DNA of 64,000 nt from Avedoeria sp964651245 (GCA_964651245.1 CAZYVI010000017.1:1-64000); one strand, 5' to 3'; shown: positions 33,800 through 47,384, counted from the stretch's first letter. The notes: generated by a model from the sequence alone, not told the origin. A program made the numbers and translations.

Positions 33800-36700
33800 A
33801 TGTGGCCCGCGTTCCCGGCTCGACGTCGTTCCGCGATGGGTGTGGGTGTCGCACGTGCGGCCCGGCGATGGGCGCCGCCATCGCCGCCGCCGCGCTCGCG
33901 CCGGGCGGTCGCCGCGGCTTCGGCGGCCGCCCTCGTCGCCGCGATCGTCGGCGGGCCCGGCCGCGTCGCGCCGCCGGCCGCGGCGGCGGGGGCCGAGGCA
34001 GCCCGCGTCGACTGGGCGCTGCCGCGCGCCGTGCGGCCGGGCGAGTTCGAGTGGCCGCAAGGGCTGGCGGTGGCGCCCGACGGGACGGTGTACGTCGCCG
34101 ACGCCGGCACGCACCGGATCCAGCGGCTCTCGCCCGACGGCGCGGTCGAGGCCGTCTTCGGCCAGCCGGGCGGCGGCGAAGGCCAGCTGCGCACGCCGAT
34201 CGGGCTCGACGTCGCCCCCGACGGCACGCTCTGGGTGGCCGACAGCGGCAACGGCCGCATCGCCCACTTCGACCGCGACGGCCGCTGGCTGGGAGCGTGG
34301 CCGTCTCCGCGAGCGGAGCACCCGCTGGACAGGCTCGACCCGCCGTGGGTGACCGACGTCGTCGCCCTGCTCGACGGCACGGTCGTCGTCGTCGGCGAGG
34401 GTCTCGGCCGCTACAGCGCCGACGGCCGGCTGCTGGCCCGGTGGTCGACCCGGCCGCCCGACGACGCGCCGGTCGCGTCGAGCCGGACCCTGCACGTGGG
34501 CCTGCCGCTCGAACCGCTGCGGGCGACGGCGCCGCTCACTAGCTGGATCGACCAGCGGATGTTCGCCGCCCGCGCGCCCGACGGCAGCGTCTGGGTCGAG
34601 GACGGATCGGGCGCTGTGGGCTTCGACGCGCACGGCCGCATCTTCGGCCGTGTCGGCGGCCACGGGACATCGCCCGGCCGGTTCTACGGCGTCGTCGAGG
34701 GCGTCGCCGTCGATGCAGCCGGCCGCGTTCACCTCGTCGACAGCTACCTCGGCCGCGTCCAGTCGTTCGCCCCCGACGGCCGCTTCCTCGGCTGGTGGAG
34801 CATCGGCGAGGGCTACACGGTCGACCTGGCCGTCGCCACCGACGGCGCCATGCTGCTGGCCGGCGGCAGGCGCGGCCGCGTCGACCGTTACAGCGCCGAC
34901 GGGCACCGGGTGGGACGCTGGGGGCGCGGCTGGACGTCGGACCCAGGCGGGCATGTGGCGGTCGGACCCGACGGCCGGCTGGTCGTGGCCGACCCGCTGG
35001 GCGGGCGGCTACAGGTCTACGATGCGTCGGGCCGCTTGACGGCGCTCCTCGGCGCCGCCGGCGACGCGCCGGGCCGCTTCGAGCGGCCGTGGGGCCAGGC
35101 GTTCCTCGGCGACGCCGGGACGCTGGTCGTCGCCGACGCCGGGCTCGATCGCATCGCCGTCCTCGAGGCCGACGGCGACGAGCGCGGGCGGTTCGGCGAG
35201 CACGGCGTGGGCGAGGCGGCGCTGGCGGGGGTGCGCGGGGTGGCGGTGAGCCCCTCGGAGCACCGGCTGTGGATCGCCGACCCTGGGCAAGGGCGCATCG
35301 CACGTGGGCACGCCTACGGCGAGCTCTGGACGGCGCTCCACGGCGGATCGATCGCCGCGCTCGCCGGCGAGGCGGGCTTTGACCCTGTCGACGTCGCCAT
35401 CGACGCACGGGGGGCGCGTGATCGGTTCGACGAACAGCTCTATGTCGCCGACCGTGCCGGTCACCGTGTCGTGCGCACTGACTGGCGCGGGCGAGGGCAA
35501 CGCTGGCCGGGCGGCGGCCCGGCTGGCCGCTGGCGGTTCGACGCGCCCGAGGCGGTGGCCCTGTCTGGGCCGTGGCTGTTCGTGGCCGACACCGGCCATG
35601 ACCGTATCCAGCGCCTGCTGACGGCCGGCACGGGCGCCGACGACCGCGCGTTCGGCGGTCATGGCACGGCGCCGGGCATGTTCGACCGGCCGACGGGCGT
35701 CGACGTGGCGCCGGACGGCACCGTCGTCGTCCACGACGCCGGCAACCGGCGGCTGCAGCGCTTCGACGCCGACGGCGGGCTTATCGACATCGTGCCGCTG
35801 CTCGATGGCGTGCAGCCGCGCGCCATTCCGCCGCCGGCGCCGCTGCCGGACGGCGGGTTCGTGTCGACCTCGACCGACGCCTGGCGGCTGCTGACGTTCG
35901 ACGCCGCGGGCCGGCGCACCGGGGCGATCGCGCTGCCGTCGCCCGACGGCGCCGCGCCGGCGGTCACGGTCCTCGTCGCCACGGCCGACGGGACGATCTG
36001 GCTGGCCGACCGCAACCACCGGCGCATCGTCGCGCTCGCGCCGGACGGCCGGCTGCGCCGCTCGATCCCCACGCCGGGCGAGCAAGACCACGACAACGTC
36101 GTCACGTTCGCCGTGGCGCCCGGCGGCACCGTCTACGTCCACTTCGCCTATCCGGAGCGCATCGAGGTGTTCGATCCGCGGGGGCGGCGCATCGGGTCGT
36201 GGCCGGTTGCCGACCGGCTCGGCCGCATCGTCGTGGCCGAGGACGGCACGCTCGTCGGCGCCGACAGCTGGCCCAACCTGCCGCGGTACCGTCCCGACGG
36301 TACACCGCTCGCGCCGCTGCGCTGGCCGATCGCCATCGGCGCGCGGCTGCGCGACATCGCGGTGCTGGCCGAGGGGCGCTATCTGCTGACGTTCGAGGAC
36401 CGCGCCGTCATCGCCGCGTCCGACGGGCGGCTCGACGTCACGCTGTGGCGACCGAGCGAGGGCTGCGCCCGCGACGGGGGCGAAAACGGCCAGGCGGCGC
36501 TGTTGACGAGCGTCGTCCCGCTCGCCGGCGGTTCGATGGTGGCGGCGTGGTCGCCGGACTGCCTCGAGGGCTGGCGGGCCGTCGGCGAACCCGACGCCGA
36601 AACCTGGCGTGTGGCGCTCCACCCCGACGCGTTCGCCGCCGAGCCGCCCGTCATCGTCACCGACACCGCCCGCGCCGACCTCGCCTGGCCGGTCGGCGAC

Positions 36701-37159
36701 GTCCGCCCGGCGGCGCTGGCGCGCGCGCCCGGCTTCCGCCACCTCCCGCCCGGCGGCGGCAGCGCGACGCTCGATCGCATCGTCGCCCTCGACGCGCCCG
36801 CCACGCTCCACCTCGACGTCGCCGCCACCGGCGGCCTGCGCCTCTGGCTCGACGACCGGCTCGTCATCGACGCGCCGCTCGTCTGGGCGCCCGGGGACCC
36901 CTGGCCGGTGCGTTCGGCGGCCACCGTCCTCCCGGCCGCCGCGCCGATCACCGCCACCCACGCCATCCCCCTCGCCGCCGGCCGCCACCGCCTCCGCGCG
37001 GTCTACCAAGCCGACGGCTCCGCCGCCCGGTTGCGCCTCGACGTCACGCTCGGCCCGCCGCTACCGACGCCGACGCCAATGCCGTCGCCGACACCGTCGC
37101 CGACGCCGACGACGGCCGCACCGGCCGGGCGGGCGTGGTTGCCGTGGGTGGGGCGGTGA
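33800..37159 (+). CDS. Secreted NHL beta-propeller protein with PA14-like domain and LPWVGR tail
   Basis: A 1119-residue exported protein. ATG 33800 has AAGGA upstream; an Arg-rich n-region precedes the hydrophobic stretch AVAAASAAALVAAIVGG. Then follow many NHL-type repeats: WPQGLAVAPDGTVYVADAG, RIQRLSPDG, TPIGLDVAPDGTLWVADSG, FERPWGQAFLGDAGTLVVA, FDRPTGVDVAPDGTVVVHD, enough for two or more six-bladed propellers. Near the C-terminus a PA14-like segment (LRLWLDDRLVIDAP and AGRHRLRAVYQADGSAARLRL) is seen, which could bind carbohydrate. A Thr/Pro/Ser linker leads to the final AWLPWVGR. The gene stands alone; the function is probably surface binding or scaffold. Confidence 0.85.
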   Translation: MWPAFPARRRSAMGVGVARAARRWAPPSPPPRSRRAVAAASAAALVAAIVGGPGRVAPPAAAAGAEAARVDWALPRAVRPGEFEWPQGLAVAPDGTVYVADAGTHRIQRLSPDGAVEAVFGQPGGGEGQLRTPIGLDVAPDGTLWVADSGNGRIAHFDRDGRWLGAWPSPRAEHPLDRLDPPWVTDVVALLDGTVVVVGEGLGRYSADGRLLARWSTRPPDDAPVASSRTLHVGLPLEPLRATAPLTSWIDQRMFAARAPDGSVWVEDGSGAVGFDAHGRIFGRVGGHGTSPGRFYGVVEGVAVDAAGRVHLVDSYLGRVQSFAPDGRFLGWWSIGEGYTVDLAVATDGAMLLAGGRRGRVDRYSADGHRVGRWGRGWTSDPGGHVAVGPDGRLVVADPLGGRLQVYDASGRLTALLGAAGDAPGRFERPWGQAFLGDAGTLVVADAGLDRIAVLEADGDERGRFGEHGVGEAALAGVRGVAVSPSEHRLWIADPGQGRIARGHAYGELWTALHGGSIAALAGEAGFDPVDVAIDARGARDRFDEQLYVADRAGHRVVRTDWRGRGQRWPGGGPAGRWRFDAPEAVALSGPWLFVADTGHDRIQRLLTAGTGADDRAFGGHGTAPGMFDRPTGVDVAPDGTVVVHDAGNRRLQRFDADGGLIDIVPLLDGVQPRAIPPPAPLPDGGFVSTSTDAWRLLTFDAAGRRTGAIALPSPDGAAPAVTVLVATADGTIWLADRNHRRIVALAPDGRLRRSIPTPGEQDHDNVVTFAVAPGGTVYVHFAYPERIEVFDPRGRRIGSWPVADRLGRIVVAEDGTLVGADSWPNLPRYRPDGTPLAPLRWPIAIGARLRDIAVLAEGRYLLTFEDRAVIAASDGRLDVTLWRPSEGCARDGGENGQAALLTSVVPLAGGSMVAAWSPDCLEGWRAVGEPDAETWRVALHPDAFAAEPPVIVTDTARADLAWPVGDVRPAALARAPGFRHLPPGGGSATLDRIVALDAPATLHLDVAATGGLRLWLDDRLVIDAPLVWAPGDPWPVRSAATVLPAAAPITATHAIPLAAGRHRLRAVYQADGSAARLRLDVTLGPPLPTPTPMPSPTPSPTPTTAAPAGRAWLPWVGR

Positions 37160-37244
37160 ACGTGGGAATCGGCCGCGACTGGGGGGGCGGCGCGCGGCGG
37201 CCTCCCACCTTGCCCATATCGGCGGGGAGCGCGTACCCCGCGGT

Positions 37245-37272
37245 GTAGGGGCACGGCATGCCGTGCCCCTAC
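37245..37272. repeat. 28-bp perfect palindrome
   Basis: The half-site GTAGGGGCACGGCA (37245-37258) is followed directly by its exact reverse complement (37259-37272), with no loop. It lies in the 245-base convergent gap between the NHL protein gene and valS. The sequence resembles a palindromic element I recall being dispersed in several bacterial phyla, so it may be a mobile or REP-like repeat. It may also act as a bidirectional terminator. The remainder of the gap is G/C-rich with nothing else recognisable. Confidence 0.8.
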
Positions 37273-37404
37273 CGTCGGATAACGCGATACCGTGGGCACG
37301 ACGAAGCGATCCCGCCGGCCCGCTGTTGCCGAATCGATGCTACGACGGCGTGAAGCCGGCGGCCGGGTGGGATTCCGTTCGGGGCCATGGAGCCGCGTTC
37401 CGCG

Positions 37405-40155
<2,751 letters not shown>

Positions 40156-40255
40156 GGCGAACCTCGGTGGGGGTGCGTGCCGCCGCCGGCCGGGCGCCGG
40201 GGGGGGGGAGGGGGGCGGTGATGATAGCGCGGCCGGGCGGGCGCGTCGGGTGCGC

Positions 40256-40981
40256 CTAGCGCGACGCCTCGGTCGCCCGCGCGCGCACGTCGTCGCTCGA
40301 CAGCCCGCCGCCGGCGGCGCGGGGCCGGATCGTGACCGCGTCGATGACGTCGCCCTCGGCCAGCGCCTGGGCGACGTCGAGACCGTCGGTCACCCAGCCG
40401 ATCACCGTGTAGAGGCCGGTCAGGTTGCGCGCCGGCTGGCCGTCGCCGGTGACGATGAAGAACTGGCTGCCGGCCGAGTCGGGCCGCGACGCCACCCGGG
40501 CCATGGCCACCGCGCCGGCGCCGATCGGCACCGGGTCGGTGGCGTGCAGCTCGGCCGGCAGGCCGAAGCCCGGCCCGCCGAGGCCGGTCGCCAGCGGGTC
40601 GCCGCCCTGGGCCACGAAGCCGTCGATGACGCGGTGGAACGTCAGGCCGTCGTAGAAGCCGGCGCGGGCCAGGAAGACGAACGCGTTGACGTTGTGCGGC
40701 GCGAGCTGCGGCCAGAGCTCGATCGCGATGTCGCCCTTGGCCGTCGCGATCGTCGCCGGGTAGCGGAACGCGGCCGGATCGAGCCCCTGATCCGTCGGAC
40801 CGGCCGTGTAGCGCCCGTCGCGGGCAGCGACGTCCGCCGGCGCGCGGTCGGCCGCCGCGAACGGCGCCAGGCCGCGCTCGCCGCCGCAGGCGGTGGCCGC
40901 CGTCGCCAGCGCCAGCGCGACGGCCGCGGTCATCGCCCGCGCCCCGCGGCGAACGCTCGGCGCGGCGACCGTGCGTCCCAC
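40256..40981 (-). CDS. Cyclophilin-type peptidyl-prolyl isomerase lipoprotein
   Basis: A 241-residue lipoprotein that should catalyse cis-trans isomerisation of proline peptide bonds in exported proteins. N-terminus Arg-rich, hydrophobic helix, lipobox ending ATAC with Cys32. The cyclophilin domain starts at about residue 70 (ATIATAKGDIAIELWPQLAP) and has FYDGLTFHRVIDGFVAQGGDP, GAVAMARVASRPDSAGSQFFI and LTGLYTVIGWVTDGLDV; catalytic Arg (FHRV) and the QFF motif are present. GTG 40981 is preferred because it supplies the positive n-region; ATG 40933 would lack it. It probably forms an operon with the upstream small anchored protein (26-base gap). Confidence 0.9.
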   Translation of the reverse strand: MGRTVAAPSVRRGARAMTAAVALALATAATACGGERGLAPFAAADRAPADVAARDGRYTAGPTDQGLDPAAFRYPATIATAKGDIAIELWPQLAPHNVNAFVFLARAGFYDGLTFHRVIDGFVAQGGDPLATGLGGPGFGLPAELHATDPVPIGAGAVAMARVASRPDSAGSQFFIVTGDGQPARNLTGLYTVIGWVTDGLDVAQALAEGDVIDAVTIRPRAAGGGLSSDDVRARATEASR

Positions 40982-41007
40982 GCGGCGCGCGGCGTCGGTC
41001 CCGGCCG

Positions 41008-41451
41008 CTATGGCTGCGCCGGCGCGACGGTGTCGGTCGTCGCCGCCGTGTCGGTCACGGCGCCGCCGGGCGCCAGGTCCGGCGCCGCACCGGGCGCATC
41101 GCTCAGCGCGTCCGTCGCCGTAATCGCCTCGGCCGCGCCGAGCGTGTCGCTGACGATGGGCGCGGCGTCGAGCGTTCCGGTGGTGCCCAGCGTCTCGGTC
41201 AGGCCGAGGGTGTCGGTGATGGCGCCGGAAGTGGCGGACGGCGGTGGCGTCGGCGCGGTGGCGCCGGGCGTGTACTGGCCCAGCATGTGGATCGCGAACG
41301 CCGCGCTGGCCAGCAGGCCGACGAGGGCGGTGATCACGGCCGGGTTCGTCCAGCCGCCGCCGGCCGACTCGTCGTCGCCCTCGCGGCGGGCCGCCGCGCG
41401 GAACGGCCGGGCGCGTTCGGTGAAGCGGGTGCGGCGGACCGGCTTGGCCAT
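41008..41451 (-). CDS. Small single-pass membrane protein with Thr/Ala-rich tail
   Basis: A 147-residue protein that I do not recognise. A short basic cytoplasmic N-terminus (MAKPVRRTRFTERARPF) leads to one transmembrane helix at about residues 39-58 (VITALVGLLASAAFAIHML). The outer part of about 85 residues is low in complexity, rich in Thr, Ala, Asp and Leu with repeated TLG-like motifs (TDTLGLTETLGTTGTL), and may be a flexible or coiled segment. ATG 41451 has AGGAG as Shine-Dalgarno. The next gene is a cyclophilin lipoprotein. A minus-strand TATCAT at 41571-41566 with TTGCGT 18 bases upstream may be its promoter. Confidence 0.6.
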   Translation of the reverse strand: MAKPVRRTRFTERARPFRAAARREGDDESAGGGWTNPAVITALVGLLASAAFAIHMLGQYTPGATAPTPPPSATSGAITDTLGLTETLGTTGTLDAAPIVSDTLGAAEAITATDALSDAPGAAPDLAPGGAVTDTAATTDTVAPAQP

Positions 41452-41525
41452 GGCGAAGCTCCTGGGTCGGGCGGGGGCGGCGTGGCGCCGGGGATCGAGA
41501 CGGGATCGGTCGAGGCTCGGAACGC

Positions 41526-41557
41526 GATCGGGATCGGATCGGGATCGGATCGATGAC
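41526..41557. repeat. Short GATCGG direct repeats
   Basis: The hexamer GATCGG is repeated with one-base shifts (about five copies in 32 bases) upstream of the 41451 gene, in its probable 5' leader. It is not coding and may be a slipped-strand array. Confidence 0.5.
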
Positions 41558-41565
41558 GACGGGCG

Positions 41566-41595
41566 ATGATAGGTAGGGCGGGCCCGGCGACGCAA
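41566..41595 (-). promoter_or_regulatory. Candidate promoter of the 41451 gene
   Basis: Minus strand TTGCGT (41595-41590), 18-base spacer and TATCAT (41571-41566). The leader to ATG 41451 would be about 107 bases and would carry the GATCGG repeats. Confidence 0.35.
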
Positions 41596-41603
41596 GGTTG
41601 GCC

Positions 41604-41634
41604 GGGGCGGTCGCCCCGACGCCGACCCCGCCCC
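41604..41634 (-). terminator. Hairpin at the end of the surface-polysaccharide operon
   Basis: A stem pairing GGGGCGGTCG (41604-41613) with CGACCCCGCCCC (41623-41634), with a two-base bulge and a nine-base loop, begins four bases after the nucleotide-sugar dehydrogenase stop. No T tract. Confidence 0.4.
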
Positions 41635-41638
41635 GCCC

Positions 41639-43029
41639 TCACCCCGCCGGCGCCCCCAGCCGCACCACCCGCGCCGGGCCGTCGAGGCCGGCGGTGGCGT
41701 TGCAGGCGTCGACGACGAGGCGGGCGTGGCGGGTCACGACGGCGTGGTCGACGGCGTCGTGGGCCACCAGGATGACCACCGCGTCGGCGGCGGCGACGGA
41801 AGAGGGCGTCAGCGGCTCCGAGGCCAGCGCCAGCGGCGCCGGCAGGAAGACGTCGCCGCCGGCGCGGAAGCGCGCGATGTGGGGGTCGTGGTAGCGGACG
41901 CGGGCGCCGCGGGCGGCGAGCAGGGCGATGACGCGCTCGGCCGGCGCGTGGCGCGGGTCGTCGACGTTGGGCTTGAAGGCCACGCCGAGGACGAGGATGT
42001 CGGCCCCGGCCAGCGAGGCGCCGTCGCCCTCGAGGGCGCGGACCACCAGGTCGACCACATGCTGCGGCATCCGCTGGTTCACCTCGGCCGCCAGCTCGAT
42101 GAAGCGCGTCGGGAAGTCGTACTCGCGCGCCTTCCAGGCCAGGTACCACGGGTCGACCGGGATGCAGTGGCCGCCGACGCCCGGGCCCGGCCAGAACGGC
42201 AGGAAGCCGAACGGCTTGGTCGAGGCGGCGGCGATGACCTCCCAGACGTCGATGCCCATCTGCTCGCACAGCACCGCCAGCTCGTTGACCAGCGCGATGT
42301 TCACGGCGCGGAAGACGTTCTCGAGCAGCTTCGTCAGCTCCGCCACCCGGGGCGAGCTGACGGCCATGACCGACGTGCCCAGCGTCGCCAGGACGGCGGT
42401 GGCCACCTCGGTGCAGCGCGGCGTCATCCCGCCCACCACCTTGGGCGTGTTGTGGACGGTGTGCTGCGGCACGCCGGGGTCGATCCGCTCCGGCACGAAG
42501 GCCAGGAAGAAGTCGCGCCCGGCCGCCAGCCCGCCCTGCTCGAGCCGCGGCCGGACCGCCTCGTCGGTGGTGCCGGGGTAGGTCGTGCTCTGCAGGATGA
42601 CGAGCTCGCCGGCGGCGAGGGTGGCGGCGATGCCGTCGGCAGCGGCGTCGACGTAGCTCAGGTCGGGCGTCTTGTTGCGGTCGAACGGCGTCGGGACGCA
42701 GACGAAGCGCACGTCGCGCCCGGCGGCGCGGGCGGGGTCGGTGGTGGCGTGCAGCCGGCCGGCGGCGACGAGCGGCGCCAGCTGGGCGTCGGTCACGTCG
42801 CCGATCGGGCTCGTCCCCGCCTCGATCGCCGCCGCCCGCTCGGCGCTGACGTCGACGCCCAGGACGTCGAAGCCCTGCTCGGCCAGCGCCACCGCCAGCG
42901 GCAGGCCGACGTAGCCCAGCCCGACGACGCTGACGGTCGCCGTCCGGTCGGCGATGCGCGCCAGCAGCCGGGCGGCATGGTCAGCGGTCGCCGGATGCGC
43001 CGCCGGCGGCGGTTCGTGGGCCGGCGCCG

Positions 43030-43033
<4 letters not shown>
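41639..43033 (-). CDS. UDP-sugar 6-dehydrogenase (WecC/WbpA type)
   Basis: A 464-residue NAD-dependent nucleotide-sugar dehydrogenase that oxidises UDP-GlcNAc/ManNAc-type or related sugars to uronic acids. N-terminal Rossmann motif VGLGYVGLPLA at about residue 37, LVILQSTTYPGTTDEAV, the middle helix ELTKLLENVFRAVNIALVNE, and the catalytic Cys in GPGVGGHCIPVDP, followed by the C-terminal domain LGVAFKPNVDDPRHAPA. The GGHCIPVDP form and length point to the WecC/WbpA branch rather than UDP-glucose dehydrogenase. ATG 43033 overlaps the stop of the WecA/MraY-like gene (ATGA), so the operon couples sugar supply with lipid carrier loading. Confidence 0.92.
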
Positions 43034-44124
<1,091 letters not shown>

Positions 44125-44132
44125 CGCCGGGT

Positions 44133-47100
44133 TCAGGGTGCGGCCGGCGCGGTCTCGGTCACCGCCGGCGCGGCCGCCGGCGCCGCGCCGGCCGCGTTGC
44201 CGCAGCCGAGCGCGTCGTAGAGCTGGATCAGGCCGGTGTCCTGGCTGTTCGACGCCAGACCCTCTTCCACGTACCCGCACGCCTCGGACACGTTGCCGGC
44301 GTCGCGCTCGAGGATGGCCAGATTGCGCAACGTGTCGAGGTCGCCCGGCGCCAGCTCGAGGACCTTGAGGTTCGCCTCGCGCGAGCCGTCGGTGTCGCCC
44401 AGCCGGGCCCGCACCAGGGCCAGGCCCGACCATGCGGTGGCGTCGCGGCGACCATCGCGGCTGGCCACGTACGTGTCGTAGTCCTTGGCGGCCGCCTCGA
44501 AGTCAGCCCGCGCGCCGGCGTCGTCGTCCTGGGCCGCCTTGGCGGCGCCGCGCTCGAAGGCGATCGTGGCCCGCAGCCGCAGCGGGGCGGCGTAGCTGGG
44601 GTCGAGCGCCAGGGCGCGGTCGATCGTCTCGAGCGCCTTGTCGTCCTGCCCGTCCAGGTAGTACGTCGTTGCCAGCTCGCGCAGCAGGCCGGCGTTGCTC
44701 GGCGTGAGGTGGATCGCGCCGGGAATGTCGGCGCCGTCGCCGGCGAACCACGTGGCGCTGAGCGCCAAGCGCTCGTGCCGCAGCTCGGGCTTCGAGGTCC
44801 GGTCGCCCCAGATCTGGTACGCCCGGCCGAGGTTGGCCGAGTGGTCGGTGTTCAGCGGCGACATCGCGTACGCCTGGTTCAGGACGTCGACGGCGGCCTC
44901 GAACAACTGGTCGCGCTCGATGGCCAGGAGCGCGATCTCGTCGTCGACCGTGTACTCGTCGTCACCCTGCCGCCGGCCGGCCAGCGCCATCCGGTTGCTG
45001 ACGCGGTTGGCCTTGGCGTCGGCGCGCTCCAGCAACGCCTTACCCTTGAACAGGACGTAGTAGTCCTCGTGCGGCGAGAGCGCCAGGGCGCGGTTGTAGC
45101 CGTCGACGGCCTGAACGAAGTAGTCGTCCGCTTCGTCCCACTTGCCCTGGTCGACGAAGCTGGCGGCCACCTCGTGCGTGCCCTGGAACGCGCCCTTGTA
45201 CCAGATGTCGGCCCGGACGGCGTCGATGTTCGTCCGCAGGATCAGGATCACGGCGGCCAACGCGGCGACGGGGTAGAGGTAGACCGGCCGGTGGCGGCTG
45301 GGCGCCGCCTCGTCCACCAACGGCAGCTCGCGGCTCAGCTGGGCCGCCCAGAGCGTGATGAACAGCAGGATCGTCGCGTAGTAGAGGACCAGTAGCAGCT
45401 CGCTGGCGCCGGTGGTGGCGCCGCTGGCGGCGGCGCCCTTGAGGATGCCGGAGTGGACGAAGCTGTAGAAGAAGTAGACGCCCAGCGTCAGCGCCACGAA
45501 CGCCCACAAGCCGCGGGCGCCCGCGCCGCGCTGCGTGGCCGCCTCGCTGCCCGCCACGAGCCCGCCCAGGATCCACGACAGCGACAGCAGCCACAGCAGG
45601 ATGTAGATCTTGTCGCCCGGCTCGGCGCGGACGATGAAGTCGTACGCCAGCGTGCACAGCGCGATGAGGAGCAGCCACGCCGCTGAGAGCCAGTCGTGCA
45701 GCGGCGGCGGCGGCTCGACCGCGCCGCCCGACGACCGGCGCGCGGCGCCGCGCGCGCGGCCGCGCGGCCCGCCGCGGAGCGCCGCGGCCACGCTGCCGGC
45801 GCCCACCGGCGTCGGCTCGGCCAGCAGCTGCGGCCGCGCCGGCGCCAGCGCGCCGACGACGGCGACGAGGGCGGCAAAGGTGAAGAACAGCGTCCGCGTG
45901 GCGGCGATGGCGATGCCGAAGTGGATCTCGACGAATTGGCCGATCAGGCCGCCGAGCACCCCGATCAGGACCAGGCGCTGCGTCGCGTCGGACGGGCCGT
46001 CCCACCCCCGCAGCACCTTGTGGAGCACGTACGCGCCGAGGCCGGCGACCATCCCCATCGGCAGCGCCACGCCGAACCACGCCACGCCGCGCAGCGCCAC
46101 GAACGCCGCCGCCAGCGCCGCGCCGCCGCCGAACCACAGCGCCAGGAAGCGGTTGCGGTCGCGCGGGCCGTCGACGAGGCGCAGCGCGCGCAGCGCCACG
46201 TAGAAGACGCTGGCGTAGAGGAAGAGGTAGGCCAGCAGGCCGAGAATGCCGGTCTGCACCAGCATGTCCCAGGTCTCGTTGTGGGAGCGGTCGGGCGAGG
46301 CGTTGCGCGACTCGAGGCTGCCGAGCTCGGCCGGGTAGAACGGGTTGTAGACGATGTGCATCGTCTCGGGGCCGTGGCCGATCACCATGCGCTGCGGGTC
46401 GGACAGGAACAGGTCCTTGGCGCCACCCCAGATCAGGACGCGGACCTTGCCGGTGCCGCTCTCGGTCTGGAGGATCTGGCCCAGCCGGCCCAGGTAGGGC
46501 ACGTCGCGCAGCGGCGCCAGCGGGCTGCCGGGCAGGTTGAACGCTACCAGGAACGCCGCCACCGCCAGTCCGGCCGCCAGCAGGCCGCGCAGCGCGCGGC
46601 GGTGGTGGGCCAGCAGCAGCAGCAGCGTCAGCGCCAGCCCGGTGAGCAGCCCCAGGAACGGCCCGCGGCTCTGCGACAGCACGATCGCCAGCAGCTGGAC
46701 GACGGCCATCACGATGTAGCCCGCCAGCCGCAGCACCGCCGCGGTGCTCTCGTCCGCCTCGAGCCGGCGGTAGGCCTGGACGAGGCGCATCCAGGTCAGC
46801 GGCACGACCATGATCAGGTAGGCCGCGACGAAGATCGAGTTGCCCATCGTGCTGGCCACGCGGCGGGTCACGTTGCCCAGCCACGGCATCGGATCCTGGC
46901 CGAAGCGCTGGACGACGGCGTAGAGCGCGATCGGCAGGCTGGGGAGGATGATCGCCAGGACCAGGCGCTCGAGCTGGGCGCGGTCGCGCAGGAACAGCAC
47001 GATCGCGCCGAACAGCACCACGTAGGCCGACCAGGTGTAGAGACCCTGCAGCCGGTTGTAGGAGCCCCACAGGCTGAGGTTGGGCAGGCGCGACAGCGCC

Positions 47101-47384
47101 GTCGACAGCGCCACGGCGGCGGTCATGGCCAGCACCGGCGCCACGAGCGGCGTCGCCAGCCAGGCGCGCGCCCGCGCCAGCGTCGGCCGCGGCAGGCCGG
47201 CCTGGCCCCAGACCACCAGCGCGGCCGTCAGCATCAGCCAGGCCAGCGAGCGCAGCAGCGTCAGCTTGTCGGGCTCGAAGACGCGGCTCGACCAGACATT
47301 GAAGAACAGCGGGACCACCATCACGGCCGCCAGCCAGGCAGTCTCGACCAGGCGGGCCGCGAAGTTCCCGAGGCGCGTACCCAT
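44133..47384 (-). CDS. O-antigen ligase/polymerase-like membrane protein with TPR domain
   Basis: A 1083-residue fusion. The first 700 residues hold about 14 transmembrane segments of the Wzy/WaaL superfamily, with TGKVRVLIWGGAKDLF, GHGPETMHIVYNPFY and the large loop motif SPDRSHNETWDMLVQTGI, which marks O-antigen ligases/polymerases. From about residue 730 come tetratricopeptide repeats: DDYFVQAVDGYNRALALSP, DKALETIDRALALDPSYAAP, GSREANLKVLELAPGDLD. It would polymerise or ligate lipid-linked glycans outside the membrane, with TPR-mediated assembly. First gene of the polysaccharide operon. The ATG at 47384 is preceded by a consensus TATAAT 46 bases upstream on the minus strand. Confidence 0.9.
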   Translation of the reverse strand: MGTRLGNFAARLVETAWLAAVMVVPLFFNVWSSRVFEPDKLTLLRSLAWLMLTAALVVWGQAGLPRPTLARARAWLATPLVAPVLAMTAAVALSTALSRLPNLSLWGSYNRLQGLYTWSAYVVLFGAIVLFLRDRAQLERLVLAIILPSLPIALYAVVQRFGQDPMPWLGNVTRRVASTMGNSIFVAAYLIMVVPLTWMRLVQAYRRLEADESTAAVLRLAGYIVMAVVQLLAIVLSQSRGPFLGLLTGLALTLLLLLAHHRRALRGLLAAGLAVAAFLVAFNLPGSPLAPLRDVPYLGRLGQILQTESGTGKVRVLIWGGAKDLFLSDPQRMVIGHGPETMHIVYNPFYPAELGSLESRNASPDRSHNETWDMLVQTGILGLLAYLFLYASVFYVALRALRLVDGPRDRNRFLALWFGGGAALAAAFVALRGVAWFGVALPMGMVAGLGAYVLHKVLRGWDGPSDATQRLVLIGVLGGLIGQFVEIHFGIAIAATRTLFFTFAALVAVVGALAPARPQLLAEPTPVGAGSVAAALRGGPRGRARGAARRSSGGAVEPPPPLHDWLSAAWLLLIALCTLAYDFIVRAEPGDKIYILLWLLSLSWILGGLVAGSEAATQRGAGARGLWAFVALTLGVYFFYSFVHSGILKGAAASGATTGASELLLVLYYATILLFITLWAAQLSRELPLVDEAAPSRHRPVYLYPVAALAAVILILRTNIDAVRADIWYKGAFQGTHEVAASFVDQGKWDEADDYFVQAVDGYNRALALSPHEDYYVLFKGKALLERADAKANRVSNRMALAGRRQGDDEYTVDDEIALLAIERDQLFEAAVDVLNQAYAMSPLNTDHSANLGRAYQIWGDRTSKPELRHERLALSATWFAGDGADIPGAIHLTPSNAGLLRELATTYYLDGQDDKALETIDRALALDPSYAAPLRLRATIAFERGAAKAAQDDDAGARADFEAAAKDYDTYVASRDGRRDATAWSGLALVRARLGDTDGSREANLKVLELAPGDLDTLRNLAILERDAGNVSEACGYVEEGLASNSQDTGLIQLYDALGCGNAAGAAPAAAPAVTETAPAAP

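Noticed and set aside
37060..37125. DNA tandem repeat at the end of the NHL gene
   Set aside because: It encodes the Thr/Pro linker of the protein (repeated ACG/CCG codons) and is explained by the coding sequence.
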